Shown: positions 1 to 8,970 of the stretch, piece after piece
Position numbering within the stretch: position 1 is the stretch's first letter
How the letters are laid out: the number at the start of each line of letters is the position of its first letter
Assembly: GCF_015690355.1 (NCBI RefSeq)
Contig: NZ_JADPRT010000012.1
Location: forward strand, 83,844 to 147,843
Length of the DNA: 64,000 nt
DNA from: Streptacidiphilus fuscans
GTDB taxonomy: Bacteria > Actinomycetota > Actinomycetes > Streptomycetales > Streptomycetaceae
Direction of reading: 5' to 3'
Position numbers and translations under genes: made by a program
Notes under the pieces: generated by a model
The model's database searches: none
Told to the model about the DNA's origin: nothing
What the model saw: only the letters and a program-made list of their open reading frames with translations

Positions 1-174
1 CCACTCCACCCCCCTTTTCGGGTTTACTGGACGGTCAACTTACCCGCGGTCGCGGCCGCTGCTGGCGGCCTCGACGGCGTGATCGATATGGATCGATATG
101 TCGGATGAGCATTTTTCGTTCGAAATCGGCGATCGGCGCGTTCTGCGCCTTCGGAACGCGGGGCCGAACGTCGG

Positions 175-1503
175 TCAGGAGGCGAGACCGCGCGGCTGCA
201 TCGGCGGCGGCAAAGTCGGCGCTTTGGCGGCCGGGATGCGGACCCGGATCAGCAGGCCGCCCTCGGTCCGCGGCACCGCCTCGATCGAACCGCCATGGGC
301 GCGCACGACCGATCGAACGATCGAGAGACCGAGCCCGACGCCCTTGTCGCTGTGCGTACGCTCCCGGCCCTTGCCGCGCCGGAACGGCTCGAAGATGTGC
401 TCGACCTCGTAGCCGGGCACCAGCGGGCCGCTGTTGGCCACCACCAGCTCCCCCGCACCGTCCGGTGCGCCGTGGACCTGGACGTCGACCCAGCCGTCCA
501 CGGCCAGGTTGTACTTGACCCCGTTCTGGATCAGGTTGAGCGCCATCCGCTCCAGCAGGACGCCGTTGCCGGAGACCACCACCTCGCCGGGGACCGGCGG
601 CAGCGTCGCGGTGAGCCGCACGTGCCGGGAGGCGGCCTCCCCGCGCGTCTGCTCCACGGCCTGCCGGGCGACCTCGGTCAGGTCGATCGGCTTCCGCTCG
701 GTGAGCTCGTTCTCGCTGCGCGCGAGCAGCAGCAGGCCCTCGACGAGCTGCTCGCTGCGCTCGTTGGTGGCCAGCAGGGTCTTCCCCAGCTGCTGCAGCT
801 CCGCCGTGGCGTCCGGGTCCGAGAGCTGCACCTCCAGCAGGGTGCGGTTGATCGCCAGGGGCGTGCGCAGTTCGTGCGAGGCGTTGGCGACGAACTTTCG
901 TTGCGACTCGAAAGATCGATCAAGACGATCGAGCATTTCGTCGAACGTGTCCGCCAGCTCCTTGAGTTCGTCGTCCGGACCGTCGAGCTCGATCCGCCGG
1001 TGCAGGTCGGATCCGGCCACCTGCCGTGCGGTGCGGGTGATCCTCCCGAGCGGGCTGAGCACCCGGCCCGCCATCGCGTAGCCGAAGAAGACCGCCATGA
1101 TCAGCAGGGCTATCAGCGCCGCCAGCGACTTCAGCACCAGCAGGTGCAGCGCCTCGCCGGTGTGCGCGTGCTGGTAGCCGTAGAGGTACTGGTTGAGCTG
1201 GTCACCGGTCAGCTGCTGGCCGTCCGGGGTGGTGATGTAGACGCCCTGCCCCACCCGGAAGTGCGGCATCTGCGTCGCCGAGCCGAACGCCTGGTCCACG
1301 AACAGGTACATCACCAGCACCATGACCAGGCCCGCGAGCAGGAACATCCCGCCGTAGAACATGGTCAGCCGGATCCGCAGGGTCGGCCGGAACGGCAGCA
1401 CCGACTCCCGGACCTCGGCGCCGCTCCAGTGGCTCTGCTTCGGCGCCTGCGCCGAGCCGGAGGCGGGCGGGGGCGTCACGGTCACGCTGCGTTGCTCTGC
1501 CAC
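175..1503 (-). CDS. cutS: CutS-like sensor histidine kinase
   Basis: This is a membrane sensor histidine kinase of 442 aa that would autophosphorylate and pass phosphate to the response regulator encoded 3 bp upstream. The protein shows a cytoplasmic N-terminus, a membrane segment at about residues 48-70, a short outer loop (about 71-120), a second membrane segment (about 121-145) and a HAMP linker. The HisKA box is SHELRTPL with phospho-acceptor His210, followed by a HATPase domain with an N-box (LNLIQNGVKYN) and G-box (DKGVGLGLS). The GTG start lies 3 bp after the cutR stop, so translation is probably coupled. The name rests on synteny with the Streptomyces cutRS locus (61-aa protein, IMPase, ferrochelatase next door). 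I see no cysteine anywhere in the protein, including the outer loop. Confidence in family is high, in the name moderate. Confidence 0.9.
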   Translation of the reverse strand: MAEQRSVTVTPPPASGSAQAPKQSHWSGAEVRESVLPFRPTLRIRLTMFYGGMFLLAGLVMVLVMYLFVDQAFGSATQMPHFRVGQGVYITTPDGQQLTGDQLNQYLYGYQHAHTGEALHLLVLKSLAALIALLIMAVFFGYAMAGRVLSPLGRITRTARQVAGSDLHRRIELDGPDDELKELADTFDEMLDRLDRSFESQRKFVANASHELRTPLAINRTLLEVQLSDPDATAELQQLGKTLLATNERSEQLVEGLLLLARSENELTERKPIDLTEVARQAVEQTRGEAASRHVRLTATLPPVPGEVVVSGNGVLLERMALNLIQNGVKYNLAVDGWVDVQVHGAPDGAGELVVANSGPLVPGYEVEHIFEPFRRGKGRERTHSDKGVGLGLSIVRSVVRAHGGSIEAVPRTEGGLLIRVRIPAAKAPTLPPPMQPRGLAS

Positions 1504-1506
1504 AGG

Positions 1507-2160
1507 TCAGATCCGGTATCCCGAGCCGGGCACGGTGATGATCACCGGCGGCTCGCCGAGCTTGCGCCGCAGGGTCATCACGGTGACCCGGACGACGTTG
1601 GTGAACGGGTCGGTGTGCTCGTCCCAGGCCTTCTCCAGCAGCTGCTCCGCGGAGACGACCGCGCCGCCGGCCCGCATCAGCACCTCCAGCACCGCGAACT
1701 CCTTGGGCGCCAGCGAGATCGGCTGTCCGTCGCGCAGCACCTCGCGACGCCCCGGGTCCAGGCTGATCCCGGCCCGCTCCAGCACCGGGGGGAGCGGTGT
1801 CGTCGCCCGGCGGCCCAGCGCCCGCACCCGCGCGACGAGTTCGCTGAAAGCGAACGGCTTCGGCAGGTAGTCGTCCGCGCCGAGCTCCAGCCCCTCGACG
1901 CGGTCGCTGATGTCACCGGCGGCGGTCAGCATCAGCACGCGGGTGGGCAGCGCCTCCTCGACCAGCTTGCGGCAGACGTCGTCGCCGTGGACCAGCGGCA
2001 GGTCACGGTCGAGCACGACCACGTCGTACTCGTTCAGCGCGATCCGGTCCAGGGCCGCCTGCCCGTCGTAGACCACGTCCACCGCCATCGCCTCACGACG
2101 CAGACCGGTGGCGACAGCATCGGCGAGCAACTGCTCGTCCTCGACCACGAGAACTCGCAC
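1507..2160 (-). CDS. cutR: CutR-like OmpR-family response regulator
   Basis: This 217-aa cytoplasmic response regulator is the partner of the adjacent kinase. The receiver domain begins VRVLVVEDEQ with acidic residues 7-8, has phospho-acceptor Asp51 (VVVLDRDLP), a Thr in MLTAAGD and Lys in LPKPF. The C-terminal half is an OmpR/PhoB winged helix ending TVMTLRRKLGE..VPGSGYRI. I chose GTG at 2160 because AGGA lies 6 nt upstream; the GTG just before it (2163) is too close to that site. The frame stays open upstream to 2496, but that stretch has no family similarity. The gene is the first of a two-gene operon with cutS, and a possible direct-repeat operator lies about 70 bp upstream. Confidence 0.92.
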   Translation of the reverse strand: MRVLVVEDEQLLADAVATGLRREAMAVDVVYDGQAALDRIALNEYDVVVLDRDLPLVHGDDVCRKLVEEALPTRVLMLTAAGDISDRVEGLELGADDYLPKPFAFSELVARVRALGRRATTPLPPVLERAGISLDPGRREVLRDGQPISLAPKEFAVLEVLMRAGGAVVSAEQLLEKAWDEHTDPFTNVVRVTVMTLRRKLGEPPVIITVPGSGYRI

Positions 2161-2229
2161 CACAGGTCCTTTCGGCACGGCACACCCGGTCCGGGCGCGC
2201 TCACAGGCTTCCATCCTGCCTCCCCCGCC

Positions 2230-2249
2230 TGTAAAGCACTGGTAAGCAG
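2230..2249 (-). promoter_or_regulatory. Direct repeat, candidate CutR operator
   Basis: Two 10-bp units in tandem, TGTAAAGCAC and TGGTAAGCAG, share TG-nnAAGCA and sit at one helical-turn spacing, the usual arrangement for OmpR-family regulators. They lie in the 313-bp divergent region between cutR and the 61-aa gene, which otherwise shows no gene. This is inferred from the pattern only. Confidence 0.4.
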
Positions 2250-2473
2250 CCCCGGGCCCGCCCCTCGGGGACGTGACGGATTTCTCGCCTCCGGCGAGGT
2301 TTCCCCCGAAGAGGCCGTGGGCAGGAAGCTCCGTACACCCGCGATGCACGAGCGCTCCTGGCGCTCCGGCACTCGTGTGCGTCGCACCCGCCCGCCGTGC
2401 GGCCATCCGCGCCGGTTCCTCCGAACGTTCGGAGACCGGGGTCGCCCGACACTCAGCAAGGGGGTCATGCCTC

Positions 2474-2659
2474 ATGGACGCCTTCACCGCCGGCATCCTT
2501 CAGCGCATAAGGAACGCAGAACAGGACCTGCATCGTGCCTTGGAGTCGGGTGACGACTTCTTGGCCGAGGTCGAGCAGTCAGAGCTCGACGACCTTCGAC
2601 GACTCGCAGCGGAGCACGGCATCGAACTGATGCCTTCGGCTCCGCCCACGGCGGCGTAA
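2474..2659 (+). CDS. Conserved 61-aa protein of the cutRS locus
   Basis: A small acidic, probably helical cytoplasmic protein beginning MDAFTAGILQRIRNAEQDL and containing FLAEVEQSELDDLRRLAAEHGIEL. Streptomyces carry a very similar small protein beside cutRS and the inositol monophosphatase, which supports it as a real gene. It has no membrane segment, signal peptide or recognised catalytic motif, and its function is unknown. It is transcribed away from cutR across a 313-bp divergent region. A hairpin follows at 2714. The ATG at 2474 begins the conserved segment; the same frame is open further upstream but that part looks non-coding. Confidence 0.75.
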   Translation: MDAFTAGILQRIRNAEQDLHRALESGDDFLAEVEQSELDDLRRLAAEHGIELMPSAPPTAA

Positions 2660-2713
2660 GCGCTCCTCGCGCTCCCGCCGTTCCCCCGACCACCCTCGAC
2701 CGGTACCCCGCCC

Positions 2714-2740
2714 GCCCCGGACAGCACCAGCGTCCGGGGC
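2714..2740. terminator. Hairpin between convergent genes
   Basis: A 9-bp perfect stem, GCCCCGGAC / GTCCGGGGC, with a 9-nt loop sits between the end of the 61-aa gene and the end of the convergent inositol monophosphatase gene. It could serve both strands. No T-run follows, as is usual in Streptomyces. Confidence 0.55.
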
Positions 2741-2794
2741 GTTGCCATGCTCTGGCCCGCGTGCCGCGCCGCGACGCGCCGCACGGGGTTGGGC

Positions 2795-3601
2795 TCAGTC
2801 GTGCCAGGCGCCCAGGCGTTCCAGTGCCTCCTGGAGCGGCTCGAAGAGGCCGGGGGGCGCGGCGACGGTGAGTTCCGGGCTGGGCGGGGTGCCCGGGCGG
2901 CCGGCCACCAGGGCACCGGCCTCTGCCGCGATCAGCGCGCCCGCGCTGTAGTCCCACGGGTTGAGGCCGCGCTCGTAGTAGCCGTCGAGCCGCCCCGCGG
3001 CGACGTCGCAGAGGTCGACCGCCGCCGAGCCGCCGCGGCGGATGTCGCGGAGCGACGGCAGCAGCGCGGCCACCACCTCCGCCTGGCGGGCCCGCCGGTC
3101 CCGGAGGTAGCCGAAGCCCGTGGCGACCAGCGCCTGGTCCATCGGCGGCGCGGGACGCACCGAGAGGGCGTGGCCGTTGAGGTACGCGCCCTCACCGCGC
3201 ACCGCGTGCACCCGCTCACCGCGCGGGGCGATGTCGACGACGCCGACAACCACCTCGCCGTCCAGCTCGGCCGCGATGCTGACGCACCAAGCAGGCAGTC
3301 CGTAGAGGTAGTTGACCGTTCCGTCGAGCGGGTCGATCACCCAGCGGACGCCCGTCGTGCCCTCGCGGGAGGCGCCCTCCTCGCCCAGCAGGCCGTCGTC
3401 CGGGCGGCGTTCCGCGATCAGCTCGGTGATCAGCTTCTCGGCGGCGATGTCCATCTCGGTGACCACGTCGACCGCGCTGGTCTTGGTCGCGGCCACGCCC
3501 AGGTTCGCGGGGCGGCCGTCGCGCAGCAGCGCTCCGGCACGTGACGCGGCGTCAACGGCGATGTCCAGCAGTTCCGCGTACAGACTCTGACGATCAGTCA
3601 T
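2795..3601 (-). CDS. Inositol monophosphatase family protein
   Basis: A 268-aa member of the FIG superfamily of Mg2+-dependent phosphatases, expected to release phosphate from myo-inositol-1-phosphate or a related sugar phosphate in the cytoplasm. The metal-binding signatures are present: GEEG (residues 73-76), IDPLDGT (89-95) and NPWDYSAG (214-221). Length is normal for the family. The ATG at 3601 is 18 bp downstream of the ferrochelatase stop, so the two are probably co-transcribed. The order ferrochelatase then IMPase is the same as in Streptomyces. The exact substrate cannot be read from sequence; SuhB-like or histidinol-phosphatase-like activity is also possible. Confidence 0.92.
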   Translation of the reverse strand: MTDRQSLYAELLDIAVDAASRAGALLRDGRPANLGVAATKTSAVDVVTEMDIAAEKLITELIAERRPDDGLLGEEGASREGTTGVRWVIDPLDGTVNYLYGLPAWCVSIAAELDGEVVVGVVDIAPRGERVHAVRGEGAYLNGHALSVRPAPPMDQALVATGFGYLRDRRARQAEVVAALLPSLRDIRRGGSAAVDLCDVAAGRLDGYYERGLNPWDYSAGALIAAEAGALVAGRPGTPPSPELTVAAPPGLFEPLQEALERLGAWHD

Positions 3602-3619
3602 GATCCCTTTGCTTCCTGT

Positions 3620-4777
3620 TCAGTTGCCGTTGTCGGTCCAGTCCGCGCCTGCCGCGGCCGGGGCCGCGCCGCGGGCGGCCGGACAGCAGCCGACCGGGCA
3701 GACGTCGTAGGAGGCGCCGAGCGCGCCCAGTGCGCAGCGGGCGGGCGACTCGCCGCGTTCGGTGGCGGAGCGCTCCAGGACCAACTCGCGTACCGCAGCG
3801 GCGAAGCGCGGGTCCGCGCCGACGGTGGCGGCGCGGGCGACCGGGAGGCCGAGCTCCTCGGCCTTCTCCCTGGCCTGGGTGTCGAGGTCGTACTTGACCT
3901 CCATGTGGTCGGAGACGAAGCCGATCGGCACCATGACCACCGCGGCCGCGCCCGCCGCGTGCTGCGCCTCCAGGTGGTCGCAGATGTCCGGCTCCAGCCA
4001 CGGGATGTGCGGTGCGCCGCTGCGGCTCTGGTAGACGAGCTCCCAGGGGCGGTCCGTCACGCCCGTGGCCTCGGCGACCGCCTCGGCGATCAGCCGGGCG
4101 ACCTCCAGGTGCTGGGCGACGTAGGCGCCGCCGGGCCGCCCGCGGGCGGGGTCTCCGGGCGCGCCGGAGGAGTCGGCGAGCGTGTCCGGGATCGAGTGGG
4201 TGGTGAACGCGAGGCGAGCGTTCGATCGAATGCTCTCCGGAAGCGAGTCGATCGCCGCAAGCGTGCTTTCGATCATCGGCTCGACGAAACCGGGGTGGTT
4301 GTAGAAGAGCCGGAGCTTGTCGACCCGGAGCTCGGCCGCGCCGGGGACGCCCTCCTCGCGCAGCGCCGTCAGCGCGGCGGCGAGGTTCTCCCGGTACTGG
4401 CGGCAGCCCGAGTAGTTGGCGTACGCGCTGGTGGCCAGGACCAGCACCCGGCGGTGGCCGTCGGCGAGCAGCTCGCGCAGCGCGTCCGGCAGGTAGGGGG
4501 CCCAGTTGCGGTTGCCCCAGTAGACCGGCAGGTCCAGGCCGTGGTCGCCGAAGTCCTTGCGCAGCGCCTGGAGCAGCTCGCGGTTCTGGGCGTTGATCGG
4601 GCTGACCCCGCCGAAGAGGAAGTAGTGCCGGCCGACCTCGACCAGACGTTCCTTGGGGATCCCGCGCCCGCGGGTGACGTTCTCCAGGAAGGGGACGACG
4701 TCGTCCTCCCCCTCGGGACCGCCGAAGGAGAGCAGCAGCAGGGCGTCGTAGGGAGCATGGGCATGCGCGTCGGACAT
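3620..4777 (-). CDS. hemH: Ferrochelatase (coproporphyrin ferrochelatase type)
   Basis: A 385-aa ferrochelatase that inserts Fe2+ into a porphyrin late in haem synthesis; in actinobacteria the substrate is coproporphyrin III (the enzyme is also called CpfC). Conserved segments include LLLLSFGGPEG at the N-terminus, VYWGNRNWAPYL, FTTHSIPD with the active-site histidine, and LVYQSRSG. Cysteines in YSGCRQYREN and the C-terminal DVCPVGCCPA match the positions used for a [2Fe-2S] cluster in actinobacterial ferrochelatases. I start at ATG 4777 (MSDAHAHAPYDALLLL); the 31 residues available upstream look non-coding. It is followed closely by the IMPase gene and diverges from the MFS gene. Confidence 0.93.
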   Translation of the reverse strand: MSDAHAHAPYDALLLLSFGGPEGEDDVVPFLENVTRGRGIPKERLVEVGRHYFLFGGVSPINAQNRELLQALRKDFGDHGLDLPVYWGNRNWAPYLPDALRELLADGHRRVLVLATSAYANYSGCRQYRENLAAALTALREEGVPGAAELRVDKLRLFYNHPGFVEPMIESTLAAIDSLPESIRSNARLAFTTHSIPDTLADSSGAPGDPARGRPGGAYVAQHLEVARLIAEAVAEATGVTDRPWELVYQSRSGAPHIPWLEPDICDHLEAQHAAGAAAVVMVPIGFVSDHMEVKYDLDTQAREKAEELGLPVARAATVGADPRFAAAVRELVLERSATERGESPARCALGALGASYDVCPVGCCPAARGAAPAAAGADWTDNGN

Positions 4778-4979
4778 GCTCCGATCCTGCCATCCCCCGC
4801 GCCGCGGCCCCGCACGACTCCGCCTGCCGGACGGGGCGGAGGAACGGTGAGAATTGGTAGGACATCCCATGTATGTCCACGTAAGCTGTCATGGCAGACC
4901 ACATCCCTTACGGCATGCCCCGTTGGACCGAGCCGTCTGTTCCGCCGATGCCTGCCCCTACGGACCTACGGAGCCGTTC

Positions 4980-6266
4980 TTGTCCGCCGCGCTGTCAGGT
5001 CTCTCCGCCTACCGGCGGATCTTCACCGAAGCCCCCGGCAGCCTGGCCTTCTCGGTCGCGGGGTTCGTCGCGCGGATGCCGCTCTCGATGGTCGGCATCG
5101 GCATGGTCACCATGCTCTCCGCGCTGCGCGGCGACTACGGCCTCGGCGGCGCGGTCTCCGCGACGGTCGCGCTCTCAGCGGCGGCACTCGGACCGCAGGT
5201 CGGACGACTGGTCGACCGGTACGGGCAGAACCGGGTCGCCTTGCGCGCCACCGGCGTCGCCGTCGCCGCGATGGGCGCGCTGCTGCTCTGCGCCGCCCTC
5301 GACGCGCCGGACTGGACGCTCTTCGTCTGCGCCGTGCCGACCGGCTGCATCCCGAGCATGGGGTCGCTGGTCCGCGCCCGCTGGGCGCACCTGTACAAGG
5401 GCTCACCGCTGCTGCACACCGCCTACTCGTTCGAGTCGGTGGTCGACGAGATCGTCTTCATCGTCGGGCCGATCCTGGCGGTCGGGCTGTCGACGTCCTG
5501 GTTCCCGGAGGCCGGACCGCTGCTGGCGACGGTCTTCCTCACCATCGGGTCGGTGCTCTTCTGCGCGCAGTCGCGCACCGAGCCGCCGCTGCACCCGCAC
5601 GGCCACGAGGCCCAGGGGACGTCGGCGCTGCGGACCCGCGGGCTGCTGGTGCTGGTGCTGACCTTCGTGGGCGTCGGAGCCGTCTTCGGCAGCGTCGAGG
5701 TGGTGACCGTCGCCTTCGCCGACCACCTCCACCACAAGGCGCTCTCCTCGGTCGTGCTGGCCGTCTACGCGCTCGGCTCCTGCATCGCCGGGATCGTCTT
5801 CGGGGCACTGAAGTTGAACGGACCGCTGTCCCGGCGGTTCCTGGTGGGGATCGTCACGCTGGCAGTGAGTATGCTGCCGCTCCTATTCGTGAAGAACCTC
5901 GTGGCCCTGGCGGCGGCGCTCTTCGTCGCCGGGTTGTCCATCTCGCCCACCATGGTCACCACCATGGGGCTGGTGGAGCGGATCGTTCCTGCGGCCAAAC
6001 TGACCGAGGGGATGACCTGGACCACCACCGGTCTGGCCGTCGGCGTGGCCTTCGGCTCCTCCGCGGCGGGCTGGGTGGTCGACGCCTCGGGCGCCTCCGC
6101 GGGCTACTGGGTGACCGTGGCCGCGGCGTCGCTCGCGGTCGCCACGGCCTTCCTCGGCTCTCGCCGGCTCCGGTCGGCGCCGGAACAGCAGGAGCGAGCA
6201 CGTGTCGACGGAGCCTCCGAAGATCCCGCAGACCCAGCACGGCCTGTGGAGCAACTGGGCCGGTAA
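4980..6266 (+). CDS. MFS transporter
   Basis: An integral membrane protein of about 428 aa with about 12 hydrophobic segments, of the major facilitator superfamily, probably a proton-driven exporter. Family traits are the GRLVDRYGQNRV-type loop between helices 2 and 3 and a repeated two-half layout. I prefer TTG 4980 because GGAG lies 6 nt upstream and the first helix follows soon after; the frame is open from ATG 4854, but that would add 42 unlikely residues. The 3' end overlaps the next gene by 65 bp. A transporter of this kind sits beside ferrochelatase in Streptomyces. The substrate is unknown. Confidence 0.85.
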   Translation: MSAALSGLSAYRRIFTEAPGSLAFSVAGFVARMPLSMVGIGMVTMLSALRGDYGLGGAVSATVALSAAALGPQVGRLVDRYGQNRVALRATGVAVAAMGALLLCAALDAPDWTLFVCAVPTGCIPSMGSLVRARWAHLYKGSPLLHTAYSFESVVDEIVFIVGPILAVGLSTSWFPEAGPLLATVFLTIGSVLFCAQSRTEPPLHPHGHEAQGTSALRTRGLLVLVLTFVGVGAVFGSVEVVTVAFADHLHHKALSSVVLAVYALGSCIAGIVFGALKLNGPLSRRFLVGIVTLAVSMLPLLFVKNLVALAAALFVAGLSISPTMVTTMGLVERIVPAAKLTEGMTWTTTGLAVGVAFGSSAAGWVVDASGASAGYWVTVAAASLAVATAFLGSRRLRSAPEQQERARVDGASEDPADPARPVEQLGR

Positions 6267-7533
6267 CCAGACCGCGCGTCCACGCCGGGTGGTCACGCCC
6301 GGATCGGCGGCGGAACTGGCCGAGGCGATATCCGCTGCCGCCGCGGACGACCTCACGGTCAAGGCGGTCGGCACCGGTCACTCGTTCACCTCGATCGCCG
6401 CGACCGACGGAGTGCTCGTCCGCCCCGATCGAATGACCGGTATCCGGGAGATCGATCACGAGGGCGGAACCGTCACCGTCGAGTCCGGCCTCCCGCTGGA
6501 ACAGCTGAACCGGCTGCTGGAGCAGGCCGGACTCGCCCTGACCAACATGGGCGACATCATGGTGCAGACGGTCGCCGGCGCGACCAGCACCGGAACTCAC
6601 GGCACCGGCCGCGCCTCGGGATCGCTCGCCGCGCAGATCAAGGCGCTGGAGATCGTGCTCGCGGACGGAACGATCGCCCAGTGCTCGCCGACCGAGAACG
6701 CCGAGCTCTTCCAGGGCGCCCGGCTCGGTCTCGGCGCGCTCGGCGTGGTCAGCGCGATCACCTTCGGCGTCGAGCCCGCCTTCCTGCTCGCCGCGCACGA
6801 GGCCCCGATGAGCTTCGACGAGGTCAGCGGACGCTTCGACGAACTGGCCGACGGCAACGAGCACTTCGAGTTCTACTGGTTCCCGCACACCGAGGGCTGC
6901 ACCACCAAGCGCAACAACCGCAGCGAAGGGCCCGCCGCGCCGCTGCCGAACTTCAGGCGCTGGCTCGACGACGACTTCGTCTCCAACACCGTCTGGGAGG
7001 GCGCGTGCCGCGTGGGCCGGGCACTGCCGGGGACGATTCCCACCATCGCGAAGATCGCCAGCAAGGCCTGGTCGGAGCGGACCTACACGGACACCTCGTA
7101 CAAGGTCTTCACCAGCCCGCGCCGGGTGCGCTTCGTCGAGATGGAGTACGCCGTCCCGCGCGAGGCGGCCACCACCGTGCTGCGCGAGCTGAAGCGGCTG
7201 GTGGAGCGGTCCGACTGGCGGATCACGTTCCCGGTGGAGGTGCGCGTCGCGCCCGCCGACGACCTGTGGCTCTCCACCGCGAGCGGGCGTGACACCGCCT
7301 ACATCGCCGTCCACCTCTACCGGGGCACCGCCGACCAGGGGTACTTCACCGAGGTCGAGAAGCTGATGACGGCCCATCAGGGCCGTCCGCACTGGGGCAA
7401 GCTGCACACCCGCGACGCGGAGTACCTGGCCGCCGTCTATCCGCACTTCGCGGACTTCACCGCGCTGCGGGACCGGGTGGACCCGGACCGCCGGTTCGGC
7501 AACGACTACCTGCGCCGGGTGCTGGGCGACTGA
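6202..7533 (+). CDS. D-arabinono-1,4-lactone oxidase family FAD oxidoreductase
   Basis: A 443-aa VAO-family flavoprotein. The N-terminal FAD domain has VGTGHSFTS, where the histidine is the likely site of covalent FAD attachment, and GATSTGTHGTG. The C-terminal substrate domain ends in the family motif HWGKLH near RFGNDYLRRVLG. Relatives oxidise aldonolactones or alditols with O2, giving H2O2. The GTG at 6202 has AGGAG 7 nt upstream. The gene overlaps the MFS gene by 65 bp, indicating co-transcription. The substrate is unresolved: sugar lactone and alditol (xylitol) oxidases look alike at this level. Confidence 0.88.
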   Translation: MSTEPPKIPQTQHGLWSNWAGNQTARPRRVVTPGSAAELAEAISAAAADDLTVKAVGTGHSFTSIAATDGVLVRPDRMTGIREIDHEGGTVTVESGLPLEQLNRLLEQAGLALTNMGDIMVQTVAGATSTGTHGTGRASGSLAAQIKALEIVLADGTIAQCSPTENAELFQGARLGLGALGVVSAITFGVEPAFLLAAHEAPMSFDEVSGRFDELADGNEHFEFYWFPHTEGCTTKRNNRSEGPAAPLPNFRRWLDDDFVSNTVWEGACRVGRALPGTIPTIAKIASKAWSERTYTDTSYKVFTSPRRVRFVEMEYAVPREAATTVLRELKRLVERSDWRITFPVEVRVAPADDLWLSTASGRDTAYIAVHLYRGTADQGYFTEVEKLMTAHQGRPHWGKLHTRDAEYLAAVYPHFADFTALRDRVDPDRRFGNDYLRRVLGD

Positions 7534-7550
7534 GCCCAGTCGCGCGCTGG

Positions 7551-8465
7551 TCAGGGGCTGGGCGTGGCGCTCGGCGCGACACCGTCGCCGGAAACGGCGG
7601 ACCCGCCCGTGCCGGAGCCCGCGCCGGCCGAGGACGACGCACCGGGCGAGGGTGAGGAAGCACCGCCCGCGCTGGAGCTCGGACTCGGGTCCGGCTTCGG
7701 CGAGGAGGACGGGCTCGCGCCGGGAGAGGCCGCTCCGTGCCCCGAGCCGTTGCCCTGGCTCTGGCCCTGACCGCCCGCGCCGGAGCCGGAACCGGAACCG
7801 GAACCGCTTCCGCCGGTCGAAGTCGCGGCAGAGCTGGAGGAACCGGACGGGTCAGCCGGGGCCGACACACCGGAGCCCGGCTTCGGCCCGCTGCCTCCGC
7901 CGCCGAAGAACTGGTCGGCGGGCTTGCCCACGGCCAGCTCCATCGCGCCGACCGCCCCCAGCGCGATCACGAAGACGAGCGTCGCCGTGATCGCGTAGAC
8001 CCGCCAGCTCCTGGGCTTCCAGGTGGTGCGCCCGCGATAAACCGCCACCGTCTCGGCCGGATCCGGTGGGTTGATTTGCGCCATCATCCGGGTATGGTCG
8101 CCGCCCGGGTCGAACGGGTCGAAGAGCTGCGTCTTCTCCTCCGGCTCGGCCGATGCCGCTGCCTCGTCCGACTCCTCCGTGCCGCCGACGGACTCGACCC
8201 GACGGGTCTGCTCCAGGGGCACGGAACCGCCGGATATCTCGCGCAGCTGTTCGCCGGTGCGCCGGAAGAGATGCTGGAACAACGCACCTCCGGTGGTCGC
8301 GCCCGCGCTGACCACCGCCGCGCCGAGAATCGTCCCGTAGACCCCGAGCTGGGACGCGAGCAGCGCGCCGACCACCGCCGCCAACGCACTCGCGGCCACC
8401 TGAGTGAAGCTCAGATCGAGACGCTTTCGCTCGGACGTTCGGCGCGACTTTTCCAGATCCTCCAC
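7551..8465 (-). CDS. Membrane protein with long Ser/Gly/Pro-rich tail
   Basis: A protein of about 304 aa of unknown function. The N-terminus has a basic helix (VEDLEKSRRTSERKRLDLS), then two adjacent hydrophobic stretches (AASALAAVVGALLASQLGVYG and a following one), a cytoplasmic-looking acidic region with DPGGDHTRMMAQ, a third membrane segment (ITATLVFVIALGAVGAMELAV) and a long low-complexity tail of Ser, Gly and Pro. A similar protein lies next to sepH in Streptomyces. GTG 8465 has GAGGGG 5 nt upstream; ATG 8495 is the alternative start and lacks a clear ribosome site. The tail is presumably outside the cell. It converges with the lactone oxidase gene, separated by 17 bp. Confidence 0.75.
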   Translation of the reverse strand: MEDLEKSRRTSERKRLDLSFTQVAASALAAVVGALLASQLGVYGTILGAAVVSAGATTGGALFQHLFRRTGEQLREISGGSVPLEQTRRVESVGGTEESDEAAASAEPEEKTQLFDPFDPGGDHTRMMAQINPPDPAETVAVYRGRTTWKPRSWRVYAITATLVFVIALGAVGAMELAVGKPADQFFGGGGSGPKPGSGVSAPADPSGSSSSAATSTGGSGSGSGSGSGAGGQGQSQGNGSGHGAASPGASPSSSPKPDPSPSSSAGGASSPSPGASSSAGAGSGTGGSAVSGDGVAPSATPSP

Positions 8466-8970
8466 CAATGCCCCTCGATATCCGCCTTTCTCCATACTGC
8501 ACCAGGTACGACCGTTCGATGGATGTGATGGTTCCGGATGGCCGAAATGTGTGAAGATGATCACCGTCCGTCGGTCGGTCGACGCCCATCGGAGTGGCGA
8601 CCCTTGAGAATCCGATGATTCAGGGGAGACTTGAGCCGCGAGCCGCACCACCTGGGTGCCACGAATGGAGTACCGTTCATGACGCCTGGCTGCGCGCGGT
8701 CGGGAACGCTCGTCCCGGGGTGATCGCCGCGCAAGGTGTGGCGACAGCACGAAAAGAGAACAGCACACAGGAACGACACCATCGGCAGCAGCAGTGACAA
8801 CTCGTCACATGACGCAAAAGAAGTAACTGTGCCATAACGGTGAGTCGCGGATAGAGGCCGACACACCGGGTAACTCTGCAATGTTGTGGTCGGCCGGCCG
8901 TCGGCACGCCACACTCGTTACGGGAGCAGCGACGCAGGTGACGTCGGCAGGCACCACCCGGGAGGTAACC
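8466..8970. other. 505-bp divergent intergenic region
   Basis: This region separates the tailed membrane protein (minus) from sepH (plus) and must hold both promoters. Its GC content is lower than its surroundings. I see no credible gene, hairpin or clear palindrome in it, only short direct repeats of CTTGAG near 8607 and 8631. Confidence 0.5.

Noticed and set aside
81..102. Tandem 10-bp repeat GATCGATATG after the cutS gene
   Set aside because: Only two copies in a gene-poor 174-bp edge region; nothing else points to a function.
4854..4979. Upstream ATG extension of the MFS transporter
   Set aside because: The added residues are Cys/His/Pro-rich with no membrane character, whereas TTG 4980 has GGAG at the right distance.
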